A stretch of 64,000 bases of DNA from assembly GCA_964036295.1 (NCBI GenBank), contig OZ038469.1:12457591-12521590 (forward strand), written 5' to 3'. Positions 47,001 to 56,206 of this stretch are shown here, one piece after another; position 1 is the stretch's first letter; each line of letters begins with the position of its first letter. The translations under genes were made by a program, and so were the position numbers. Below the pieces are notes generated by a model, which was not told where the DNA came from, searched no databases, and saw only the letters and a program-made list of their open reading frames with translations. Source of the DNA: Plumapathes pennacea. Taxonomy: Eukaryota; Cnidaria; Anthozoa; Antipatharia; Myriopathidae.

Positions 47001-50000
47001 AAAGAATGATTAGCTACAAAAAAAAAAAAAAAAAAAAAACTGTTTAAGCTATTCCTATTCTTGCATATGCTCAAACAAACAGAGCCAAATCATAACACAA
47101 GAGCACTACAGAGTGGCTTCCACATGACTGTTGATTTGTTATATTTGCAACATACTTTTGGATTTGTCCAAACAAGTTTGACCACATTTATGGTCAATCA
47201 GGAATGAAATCAAAACCTGATTCAAGAACAAAATCAGTACATGTCTGCTTAAGCACATGGGTAAAAAGGCTTTGGGCAAACCCATCAAGTTTATGTGGTT
47301 AAAAGAGATCCAAATTTTGAAGATGTAAATTGATCTAGTGTATTACTATGAATGTCCATGTACAAGCACATCCTAACATCGTACTTGTGAACATTGTGTA
47401 ATAAAAAGGCTGTAAGTTCAAGCGAGTTTTGGAAAATGGCATTCCCAGGATTTTTGGGGTATTGTGAGCAAAAGAAATAGCATTTTGCAATTTTGGACGT
47501 AGGACCTGCTTTACTGCTATAAGACTTGTAATGCTTATGGTCTGGTGATTATCGTGTCACATACCTCGACCTTTATCTTCTGTGTAATCAAATGTCTCTT
47601 CATCATTTTTGTACACGTTTAGGCTTGCAGCCTGCAGATATAAACATGTAAAGACAGCTGAAAGTCAGAGCAAACAATCTTTGTGGTCACAACACAAATC
47701 AGCATACCAGGACCCAAAACTATTGCTAATTTACAGTTGAAAACTCTGCTTGGTCAAGAGGTTAAAAGAAAGAATTTGGTTAAGGCTACTTCACACCAGT
47801 AAAGCAAGCACAAATGCAAACGCAAGCAGCCAGTTGGAAAAGTTGTCATTCTGCTGTGCTTGCTTTACTACTCCAATTTTCTCCTTCAGTTTCTCACCAG
47901 AAATATATCATATAGTAAGGAGAACTTGGCTTTTGATACCTTGCTGAGATGATAGCTGATTAAACTATCAATTCTCACTATATTACTCATACATCTTCCT
48001 CTTAACAGGTTGGGAGAATCTGCATTTTGAGCTTGGGAGTGAAAGGGTTAACTCCCAGGTTACTCTTTTTTTATGAACAACTGGGCTCACCATTGTGGGG
48101 TACACTGGATATTTATGTTGGAGCTAGGGAATATACAGTCATAAAATGTAAAACTTACAGTACACACACTACATGTATACCTTTGAAAATTCAATCTTGA
48201 GTGTGTTACAGCCAGTGTAGATATCTGCTCCATTTAGTGTATTCTTTGCATTGTTTGCTGCCTCAAGACAGTCATACCTTGACTTGGTTAAGAGTGATAA
48301 ACTTCAATTTTGTCCTTCAGTTTCTCACCATACAGTAGATATGTATATCTGCACAATATGGAGAATTTGGTTTTTGATAGCTTGCGTAGATGAAAGCTGA
48401 TTAAACTGTCAGCTCTCAAAAGCATCGCACATATTTCCTTCTTAAAAGGTTGGGAGAATTTGCATTTTGAGCTTGCTAGCGAAAGGGTTACCGTTAACAT
48501 CATAGAAAGCTTCAGTGTAGTTCTTGGGAGAACCAGCTTTTGACTGCATCATATTATTTGGAGAACATTTCATGAATATTGACTAAAGGTCAATGTGTGA
48601 TGCTGTAAAGAAGTTTGAGCTCATATTTTGAGCTTACTTGCTCTGACCAAAAAACAGCATTCATCTGAAGCATCCAGCAGTTCACTGAACAGAGCTGTGA
48701 AAAGGATACTCAATCATTGCTTGCAGGCCACTTTTCCTGAAGATTACGATTCTTTGAACATTTCCTTGCTTACTAAAGATGGTGTGAAGAATGTCCTGAG
48801 AAAGTCAAAGCAGATGCAAATTAAAATATAGTTAAAATTAAAATTAAAGCAAACGGGGATCTTTAACAATAAAATAGCATTTAGAATATCAAATATCATA
48901 CATACAGCGTAAATCAACAATATTCTGGAAAGTCTTAATAGTGTAAGATGAATTCCCAAAAGATAACGAAGATTTATACAAGAGACATCAGTGTATGGCA
49001 TTTTGTAGTCATGTGTACAGTGCATTATTTTTATAAAATTGGTAAACTGATGTACTGTGATGGAGGAAAATGGGGATCTTACGGTGGTGACTGGATACTG
49101 TGGGTTGATAACAGTGACAAGAATAACTTTGTTGGGTGGGGCTTCATGCTGAACCACTATGTTCCTGAAAGATAAAGGGCAACAGTTATCACTTTTTTTT
49201 TTTGCAAACTTAGTCACAAATAAAATAATTTATGTTCGCATTTATGATCTACATCGCAGATACTGTACATGTAAATCACATACAATGTAATACCAGCTCT
49301 TAAGAGAACTAGGTTGACTGCGTCGGCGTGGCGGAAGACAAACTGGTGTATCAACTAGGTGTTGATGAGGGTAATGGAATGCCGTAAAAGAGACAATAGC
49401 TGACGTTTCGAGCGCTAGCCCTTCGTCAGAGCGAATGCAAATCACGAGAGCAAATCACATAGTTTACAAACCTTGAGATAGTCTTGCTCTTGGAATAGTT
49501 GAAGAGAACTGGTCTACCATTCAGCAGAAATGATTGTCCTGCCTGTTGATTCAAAGGTGTTGAAAAACTTACAATATTATTCTCCACTCTCAGAAACCTA
49601 CCATTTTGGTGAGTGTTGACAGAAACAAAAAAAAAATTGTCCTTTAAAAAAATATGGAGATGTCAAGGTGCTTCAAACAACATCTGTCAGGCTGTGTGCC
49701 ATCCTTTCTTGGTTCATTTCCTATCTCATTCATTTTTCTTTGCCAAGGACAAAAGTACATGCCAGACCCCAGGTTTCATTCCCAAGTTCATAACCTAACC
49801 ACTCAAAAAAAGTATGAGAACATTTCTAGTTCAATCAGAAGTTGCCATTCTCATTTCCAAAAATTTGATAATAATTTAGCTTTCACCGAATCAGGAAAGC
49901 ACCATCCAACTGGATCCTGGACTGGTCTAAATATACTATATGTTCACAACAGTCCATCTTTTCCTGGCTTTTACTTTTTCCACGTTCTTTCCTAGAATAT

Positions 50001-51361
50001 CACAGTGCCAGATGCTCAAATGCCCACTGTTGTCATGATAATACTATATGTATCTAGAGCATCCTGAATCAAGTCAAAAGTAATTACAGAGCTGTGCACT
50101 TGCATTATCAGGAAACAGAAGATACTCAAACATGTATCTGGTTACTTGTTTCTGTCCTGCCATCTTGCGGAGAGGGGGTACTCCTCATTATTTCGGGGTG
50201 TAAGTGTCAAGCTGCCTGGGTCTGCAACCCCTTAGCCTATTTCAGACTAAAATACCGGTATGTGATTTTTCTACCTTATTTCAGACCAAATATGCAATTT
50301 TGGACCCTATTTTAGATCAAAATATACTCTCCCCCCCCCCTCACTCCTCCCCCAGGTCTCCCAGTATGTCCCTCACCTGGGTTGCTGTCATCAGTGCATT
50401 TGCACTTGCGATATCCTGAAGAGAATAAAACCACAGTAATTTTAGCAACATTTTAAAATTTGAATGACACAGTACTACAAATGTACATCAATACTAACAA
50501 TAGAAAAAGGACAGTGGCAGTACATGTACATATTTTTAACCATGAATGCAAACACCTTATTTTCTTGTTTGTTTTTTTTATTTTTGTTTTTTTTTTAACG
50601 TGACTTATTACACATTAATATATGTTCATTGCTCTCTTGAGCTCAGCTTCTCAATACTGGAAGTCAATATACTGCATAAAGTCAAGAGGCATGAAGGGTG
50701 TTAAGTGTCAAATTGCAATTTAATGATGTATATTTTCATGCAAATCAAACTCATTTTCATAGACATAAGAAGGGTTTCACACTAGGCGAAGAAGAGGCAA
50801 TAGACACCTTCGAGCCTAGTACCAATATATAAATAAATTTACAAGTCGAGGAAGTAGTGGGGGGCGGACCCAGCTCAAAAGCGAAAGTAGACTGCTGAAA
50901 AGTTTCTTTTTCAATAAATATCACGATAAAACCCAACCCTCAAGCCAATATCACCTGTCAAGAACAGAAACTTACTGTAAACTCGACGAGAGCTTGTCGG
51001 ATTTTCGGCATCATTGTAATGCAGCTAAAGCAATACAAAAATAACAGTTAAGAAAATAAACCGTCACTGCTATCAAATAATAAGGGTTACCTGTAAGTAA
51101 AACGTACCTTATTTGCCCGTAAGGAGACAAAATATGCAAGAGATCTTGTTCTCGTGCATCGTTTGCAACTCCACGAACGTGAATCACAGGCGATGGTTCG
51201 GCAAAATGTGGGTCCGATGGGGCACTCTGTCCATAGCCTGCCGCTGGAGGCATTGGATATCCTCCCATCTCAACCCTCTGCCGTTTAAATTGACCGTTTT
51301 CGTATCCACCTTGGGCATAACCACTTGAGTAATTATCCGTCAAGCCGTGCTTCTCCGCCAT
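41030..51361 (-). CDS. HNRNPL: hnRNP L-like RNA-binding protein, four RRM domains
   Basis: This is a nuclear regulator of alternative splicing that binds CA-rich pre-mRNA elements. Exons (transcript order): 51108-51361, 50976-51024, 50377-50415, 49472-49542, 49083-49164, 48710-48795, 48181-48277, 47565-47631, 44947-45155, 44617-44738, 44393-44523, 43329-43402, 43167-43221, 42103-42198, 41030-41091. They total 1494 nt and encode 497 residues. RRM1 is about residues 57-135 (SPVIHVRGV, RQALVEF). RRM2 is about 148-226 (ILVTVINPQYPVT, RIVIFRKSGLQAMIEY, LNGADIYTGC). RRM3 is about 289-372 (VLMVYGLDANKMNCDRLF). RRM4 is about 410-497 (VLHFFNAPPDIT, AGLLEWSSTSQALEAL). SKNQRFWTPEQSSKNR before RRM4 is typical of hnRNP L rather than PTBP. 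The Gly/Pro linker before RRM3 is much shorter than in vertebrates. Stop TGA is at 41032-41030. The hnRNP L versus LL split cannot be decided here. Confidence 0.93.
41155..41390. repeat. 236-bp inverted repeat in the last hnRNP L intron
   Basis: Left arm AGACTGCGAGC...GCGCCAAAGTAGCTAGCG; right arm CGCTAGCTACTTTGGCGC...CTCGCAGTCTAG; loop near 41250-41270. A related GC-rich piece (GAGCGCTAAAGTAGCGCG, ACACGATCTTCGAGG) occurs at 20575-20690 in a LYST intron. No coding sequence. Confidence 0.8.
41942..42010. repeat. Short inverted repeat TAGCCTGCG...CGCAGGCTA
   Basis: TAGCCTGCGAATACAGCC is mirrored by GGCTGTATCCGCAGGCTA with a ~33-bp loop. It lies about 90 bp from the donor side of the hnRNP L exon at 42103. 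Confidence 0.75.
43446..43745 (+). repeat. Degenerate CAT/ATC-rich low-complexity region
   Basis: About 300 bp of imperfect ATCACCATCATC-type repeats in the hnRNP L intron between exons 43402 and 44393. It is open in several frames only because of its composition. The outer MITE at 43770 begins directly after it. Confidence 0.8.
43770..44374. mobile_element. 605-bp TIR element with a second element nested inside
   Basis: Outer ends are TAGGGACCTTAAAGCACGAG and the inverse of TAGGGACCTTAAGCAGAACT, each followed by GACGGC(A)ACG-type sequence. The right end stops 19 bp from the hnRNP L exon at 44393-44523, on its donor side. The nested element occupies 43976-44211. No open frame shows transposase features. 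Confidence 0.75.
43976..44211. mobile_element. 236-bp MITE with 40-bp perfect TIR, nested
   Basis: The first 40 bases (AAGGTGATGTTACACGAGAC...) and the last 40 bases (...GTCTCGTGTAACATCACCTT) are exact inverses by eye. It sits within the larger TAGGGACC element, so it inserted later. The perfect arms imply a recent insertion or strong homogenisation. Confidence 0.88.
45318..45476. mobile_element. Inverted-repeat element, GGCCACTTCCG ends
   Basis: Left end GGCCACTTCCGGCATGC and right end GCATCTCGGAAGTGGC are near-inverses. Internal GAAACAGAGG and CAAATCAAACTCG landmarks recur at 19949-20061, 35437-35520 and, in part, 50735-50805, so this is one dispersed family. It lies in the hnRNP L intron upstream of exon 9. 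Confidence 0.65.
46555..46703. mobile_element. 149-bp MITE with 27-bp perfect terminal inverted repeat
   Basis: The left 27 bases (start TGGTGTTACACTGGTCGATT) recur as the exact inverse at 46677-46703. The interior is A/T-rich with GCAACG repeats. It lies in the long hnRNP L intron between exons 45155 and 47565. No coding capacity. Confidence 0.9.
46706..46862. mobile_element. Inverted-repeat element with AAGCAAGCGCAA arms
   Basis: Left end AAGGCTGATTTACACGGCAA with AAGCAAGCGCAA. Right end TTGCGCTTGCTTTACACAAT with GTAAACCGGCCTTAA. Imperfect inverted copies. Related fragments appear at 47776-47870 and 23969-24005 (GGTTCACACAAGTAAAGC). It directly follows the MITE at 46555. Confidence 0.7.
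47872..48051 (+). mobile_element. TTAA-family MITE-like element, left-truncated, in hnRNP L intron 7
   Basis: Lacks the left terminus, entering at CCAATTTTCTCCTTCAGTTTC, but has a perfect right end CTTGGGAGTGAAAGGGTTAA. That right end is the exact inverse of the left end of the copy at 17737, which shows the family has a 20-bp terminal inverted repeat. Confidence 0.75.
48286..48490 (+). mobile_element. TTAA-family MITE-like element next to hnRNP L exon 7 acceptor
   Basis: Runs from AGAGTGATAAACTTCAATTTTG to GCGAAAGGGTTA. On the minus strand its end lies only about 8 bp upstream of the acceptor of the exon at 48181-48277, so the element supplies most of the branch-point and polypyrimidine region of that intron. 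Confidence 0.7.
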
Positions 51362-51569
51362 GTTGGATTTTCCACACCTTAGTGCCCAAGCTTCCTCGCA
51401 CGGCTAAGTTGCTGCGGTACGGATACACAGCGGTATCCCCCATGCCGGGAATATTTGAAACCTACAACGTTCGATCGCGGCCATGATGTTTTTGTAGCTT
51501 GCGTTTTTGTGGGTTTGCCGCTTTTTATCTTAGGTTCAAATCGATTAGTAGTAAGGGGTGCTCGTCAAG
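51362..51569. promoter_or_regulatory. Head-to-head intergenic promoter between hnRNP L and MadBub
   Basis: Only 208 bp separate the two start codons, which face away from each other, so both 5' UTRs and core promoters must fit here or overlap. The hnRNP L start lies in an AACATGGCGG context that also resembles a YY1-type initiator site. I see no clear TATA box. This is inference from gene layout; no transcription start was mapped. Confidence 0.6.
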
Positions 51570-54190
51570 ATGAACGGAGAGACGAATTTTTCCAGCAGCA
51601 ATGAGTGGGAGTTGAGCAAAGAGAACGTGCAACCCCTCAAACAAGGCCGAAAGGTTGCGCCATTAACGGCCGCGTTGGCTCCGACTTCTTTTGATTATCA
51701 ATCCAAGATACACAAGGAAAAACAGTAAGTACAGAGCTTCACAGACAGTAGTTTCATACCTACAGTGTTCCACTTGAGGCTATGCAAGCCGAGTGTGTGA
51801 ACAATGGACGTTTTCTTGGATCTGATTTTTCAACGCGGTGTGAACTAGCCAAATACGACCCTCTTGGTACCGATATCCGATTGATCCAACTTTGGCGATC
51901 TCATTGTGAACGGGCCCAAAATCTTATGGCAGCTGTGAAAGTCGAACTCGTTCATAGTGTCATTGACACGCTACCTCAGGTAAATGGTTCAGCTCAATGG
52001 AATTAGCAATGATCGTTGGATCGGTATCAAAAGCCTTTGGCAACTTCTATGAACTGTCTCACTATCATCCTTACAGCCGCAATTTCTTCGAATGGGTTTA
52101 ATTTTCCAACTTTTATTAACCGAGGTTTCTATTCTGATCACAGAATTGAAGGGAACATTTCGCTATTCGACGGAAGGAAAATTAGCGGGAAAGTCTGTTT
52201 ACACGTGATCGGCACGGTTGTCACAAAAAACATAAACACATAACAGTAAACAAAGCGTCTCGTTTATTCTTTAGGGTTTTCGAAAGCGCAATACGGACAT
52301 ATCAAGGAGATGACTTCTTGGATGTGTGGTACAGGTAAGCTAGCTTCACTGTGTGTAATTTTGACAGCTTGCTCGGATGGATTCTGGTCAAACTATCAAT
52401 ATTCTCACTGCATTCACTCTTCTTGAGTGGTTAGAGAATTTACATAATGCGATTGTGAGAGTTCATAACAAATAATGCAGACATGGTCTTTGCATGTTAG
52501 AAAACGTATGCATTTTAGTATAAAGCACATAATTATATGGTATTACTGCTTTCTTATAGATATGTTCTCTGGATGGCTGAAACATACCCCACTGGTGGGA
52601 GTGACATGAGCCAGTTACTGGAGCGCTGTATAACATTGTTTAAAGATCAAGAGCAGTACAGAGATGACGAGCGATATCTCAAAATATGGATTCGCTATGT
52701 AAGTTGAGGGCATTTTACATGTTATACTGTATAATATGCAATGTATATCGTTGTGTAAAACACGGATTATAGACAACTTAATTCAATTCACATAAATTTA
52801 TTTGATATAATAAAATTTCAATACTTTACCTATATCGCATCCGAACTAAATGCCGATGTTTCGTTCAGGTGCAACACAGGCTACAGGTGTCAGGCTAGTG
52901 GATTTTTGAGCACTGGCACAACTGCAAATACAGCTGTCCCCTGTCAGGCAGCATTTGCCCACCCCCACCCTCCCCAAACAGGTTACCAGTTTTTTAAAAA
53001 GAATACAATAAAGTGCATCATTTTAGGAAAAAAAGCATTTTTGTGCACTCTATGGTCTGACTAAGAAATATTGCATTTTGTCAGTTGGTTTGCTAGCTCC
53101 TTCTATGCTAAGCTAATCATTCATATTTTGGTTGGATATGTCCATTAAGTAATGGCAAAGTGGTTAGTGGGAACTTGTCACAGTTAGCATCACTGGAAGT
53201 GAATCTGAGAAGCCAGAAGATTCACATAATCCTTACTCCATGCTAACTTCTATATCTTTTAAATTTTTTTACTTTCAATTTATTAGTGATCATGCTAATA
53301 CCAGTTGTTTTGTTTCAGGCTGATCTGTGTGCAGATCCCAGCGAGATATTGAACTACATGTACAGCCAAAACATGTTCAGTCTTCAGGCATTATTCTATG
53401 AATCCTGGGCTGTAGTTCTTGAAAACAAGGGAGATCTCAAGAAAGCAGATGAAGTTTATAATTTGGGGATACAGAGAAGTGCTCAACCTTTGGAAAGACT
53501 CAAACGACAACTCAGGTAAATAATACTGTTTTGCAGGGCTAAGAAAATCCGCCAGCCTGACGCCTGAGGCTAGCAAGTTTGACATTGAGCTACTGTAGCA
53601 AGAAAGATTCTTTCAGTGCCTGACGAGCAAGTAGGCTTTCATTTTTTGATCATTTTATTTTTAGTTAGGGTATTGTTTCCTTTAGATTATTGCCCAAATT
53701 TATATACACTGAAATATCAATGAAAGATTCAATGTGATTCCTTGACAGTTTCAGTAAGCAGTACATACCAGGTTGTTGACAATTTGGCAGATGAATTTCC
53801 AGAAAAGTTATGCAACAAATAACTAATGGCATCTGCATTTTTTTTTTCTTTTTTCTTTTTGCAACAATGACGAGTGTAAACTGTATGTTTAGGATTCCTG
53901 AATCTGGGATACCACACTAATGGTACAGTACATTGCCTGCTAGCCCATAGCTATTACTGACAATAATTCGGACTTCATCTGGAAACGACTGGAGTGATCG
54001 CGCGCAACTTTAATTCTATTTTTCACTTGGCGTTTCAGGGCCTTTGAAACTCGCCTCGCAGAGAACATACATTTAGGTAACAATATAGCAGAGGGAGACC
54101 AAGTAGAGGTGCAGAGAACTGCTCTAGGTGGTTTGAAGGCCAGCAAGAAAGGACAGGTCGGAGCAAAACGTGTCGGAAATGCAGCTCTCC
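51570..54190 (+). other. BUB1: MadBub exons 1-5: KEN box and TPR domain
   Basis: Residues 1-52 hold the KEN box in a context nearly identical to BUBR1 (LSKENVQPLKQGRK), the segment that acts as a pseudosubstrate for APC/C-Cdc20. Exons 2-4 encode the TPR-type helical domain: DDFLDVWYRYVLWMAETYP, LLERCITLFKDQEQYRDDERY, ILNYMYSQNMFSLQALFYES, and NKGDLKKADEVYNLGIQRSA, ending in the family element QPLERLKRQLRAF. In relatives this domain binds the KNL1 scaffold. Exon 5 leads into a basic Gly-rich linker. Introns 1 and 3 are over 500 bp; I see no coding potential in them. Confidence 0.92.
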
Positions 54191-56171
54191 GTAAGTTTAT
54201 AATGCCTTCCATTTAACGAATTTGCCAATTTGATTTAGTTTAACGGAGCTGATATGATGGTAAACTGAGAGTATGTCAGACTGAAAGACGAATTTAGCCC
54301 AGCCCAGAGAACTAAATAATCGAACTTCTGAACTGTCAAATGAAAGCCAACGATGTGACCACGTCAAACTACGAAATCGCTCAATGTATGTTCTCGTGTG
54401 TCGAACGGCGTTCAAGATTCTTTCATCTTTGTTTATTAGGACAGTTCTCTTTCTGTCAGCCCGATAGTTCATTATAAGGTTTGTCATTTTTATCGATGAG
54501 AGGCGCCCTAGGAAAAATGTGCTACCATTGAATTGCAAACTTTTCAGTCACTTAACAGAACTTCCAGATAAATGCAAGTTTCACACTCGAGTCCAGGCGA
54601 CCTAGGACATGTCTGAACTGCTGTATCAGGGCAATTAATCAAAGTTTTGTTTGGTGATAGTAAGTTACCAAGAGACCATAAAGTAACTTACCTTGTGGCC
54701 TCTTGATGTTACACATGATAAATAGATACATCAACTTTTTCCGGCACACACACTCGACAGAGAGAGGAAGTGAAAAACGAAAACAGGCTAAGGGGCTGTC
54801 GTGCTTGGAAGGGGGTTTTCGTGAGATATATTTTGTTTTCTTTTTTCAGCCTCCAGAGGCGGGATAGGCCAGGCACAACAGAAGTCTAATTCCCAGGGCG
54901 GCTTTGCTATATTTGTGGACGAGAATCCCGGCCTGGCCGCGGGTAGCCTCCCTGCAGCGACGGGCAGTTGGCAAGAACCGCCCACGAATTCAAAAATAAC
55001 ACGCGAGAACACTCAGAAGCCAGGCAAGTGGACCAACAACAAGGTGAGATAAAAGCAACTTATGTATTACACTTATCATTTGAGAATGAGTTATTCTGTT
55101 ATACACGTGCCGTTATAGAGGTCACGTTTTTGAATGACTGCCGAAATCAAAGTAAGTACACCGCCATTTACAGAGGCTGCAAGAAACGCTCAAGTTAACC
55201 AGTCAGAAGCCAAAGAAATTCGCGTTTGGTTCTATAAAGCGTAGCAAGCTCAAAACCAAAGCAATCACACGATTATTTTCGGCGGTCATCCGAAAACGGC
55301 TCTATGTTAGCCCACTTTGAATACGCAGATAATCTTAAGAAAGGTTGAACTTTGGTATTTTGAAATGGGTCGGTGTGGAAGTTGTTATAAGCATTTTAAT
55401 AAAACACTGATCCTTAGAACCCACGTGACTTGTTAAACTTTGCAGTGCTCACAGAGATACCAGGCTTCCACACCTTTGGACTCGACCAATCAGAAGCCGA
55501 GTTTTACCGTGCACGTGGATGATGACGCGTCCTGCCCGCCCCGCACGCCCCAGACGAATTTCCCTGGAATGAACAGCGTGCTGAGCAGCAGAAAACCAGA
55601 GAAACAGACGGCCAATGACCCGCTGCGGAACATCAGCAAGCCGGTAAAACTACTAGTATACTGTTGATTACGGCACAAGGTTTATGGCGTCGGAAAAACT
55701 AGTTCTCTGAAATTATGGATTTTATGGAATGTTTGGAACAACATTCCGAAATCGGTTGTTTGTGATTATGATGATGATAATTTTGTTGTTCACGATGATT
55801 TTGTTATTGTTGTTGGAGATGATCTCGTTGTTTACTGACGACCATCTCCTCTAGGCTCTAGATGAAAACACGCTGACTGAAAAGAGAAAGGATGGTAGTC
55901 TGGGTGTTGTTGTTGTTGTTGTTGTTGGTGTTGATGGTGGTGGTGGTGTGCTGATAACAAAGATGATGATTATAAAATAATGGTGATGAAATGACGATAA
56001 TGATCTTTTTGTCGATAAAAATATTTTATCTATGGTTGTTGTTGTTGTTGGTGGTGGTTTGATGACAATGATGATGAAGATGATGGTGATGACTATAAAA
56101 TAAATGTGATGATGGTGATGGTGATGACAATGATAATGATCTTTTTGTCGACAAAAATATTTTATCTATGG

Positions 56172-56206
<35 letters not shown>

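Noticed and set aside
48628-48831. A plus-strand frame starting MSLLALTKKQHSSEASSSS.
   Set aside because: It is the shadow of the minus-strand hnRNP L exon 48710-48795, which matches RRM2 and has correct phases.
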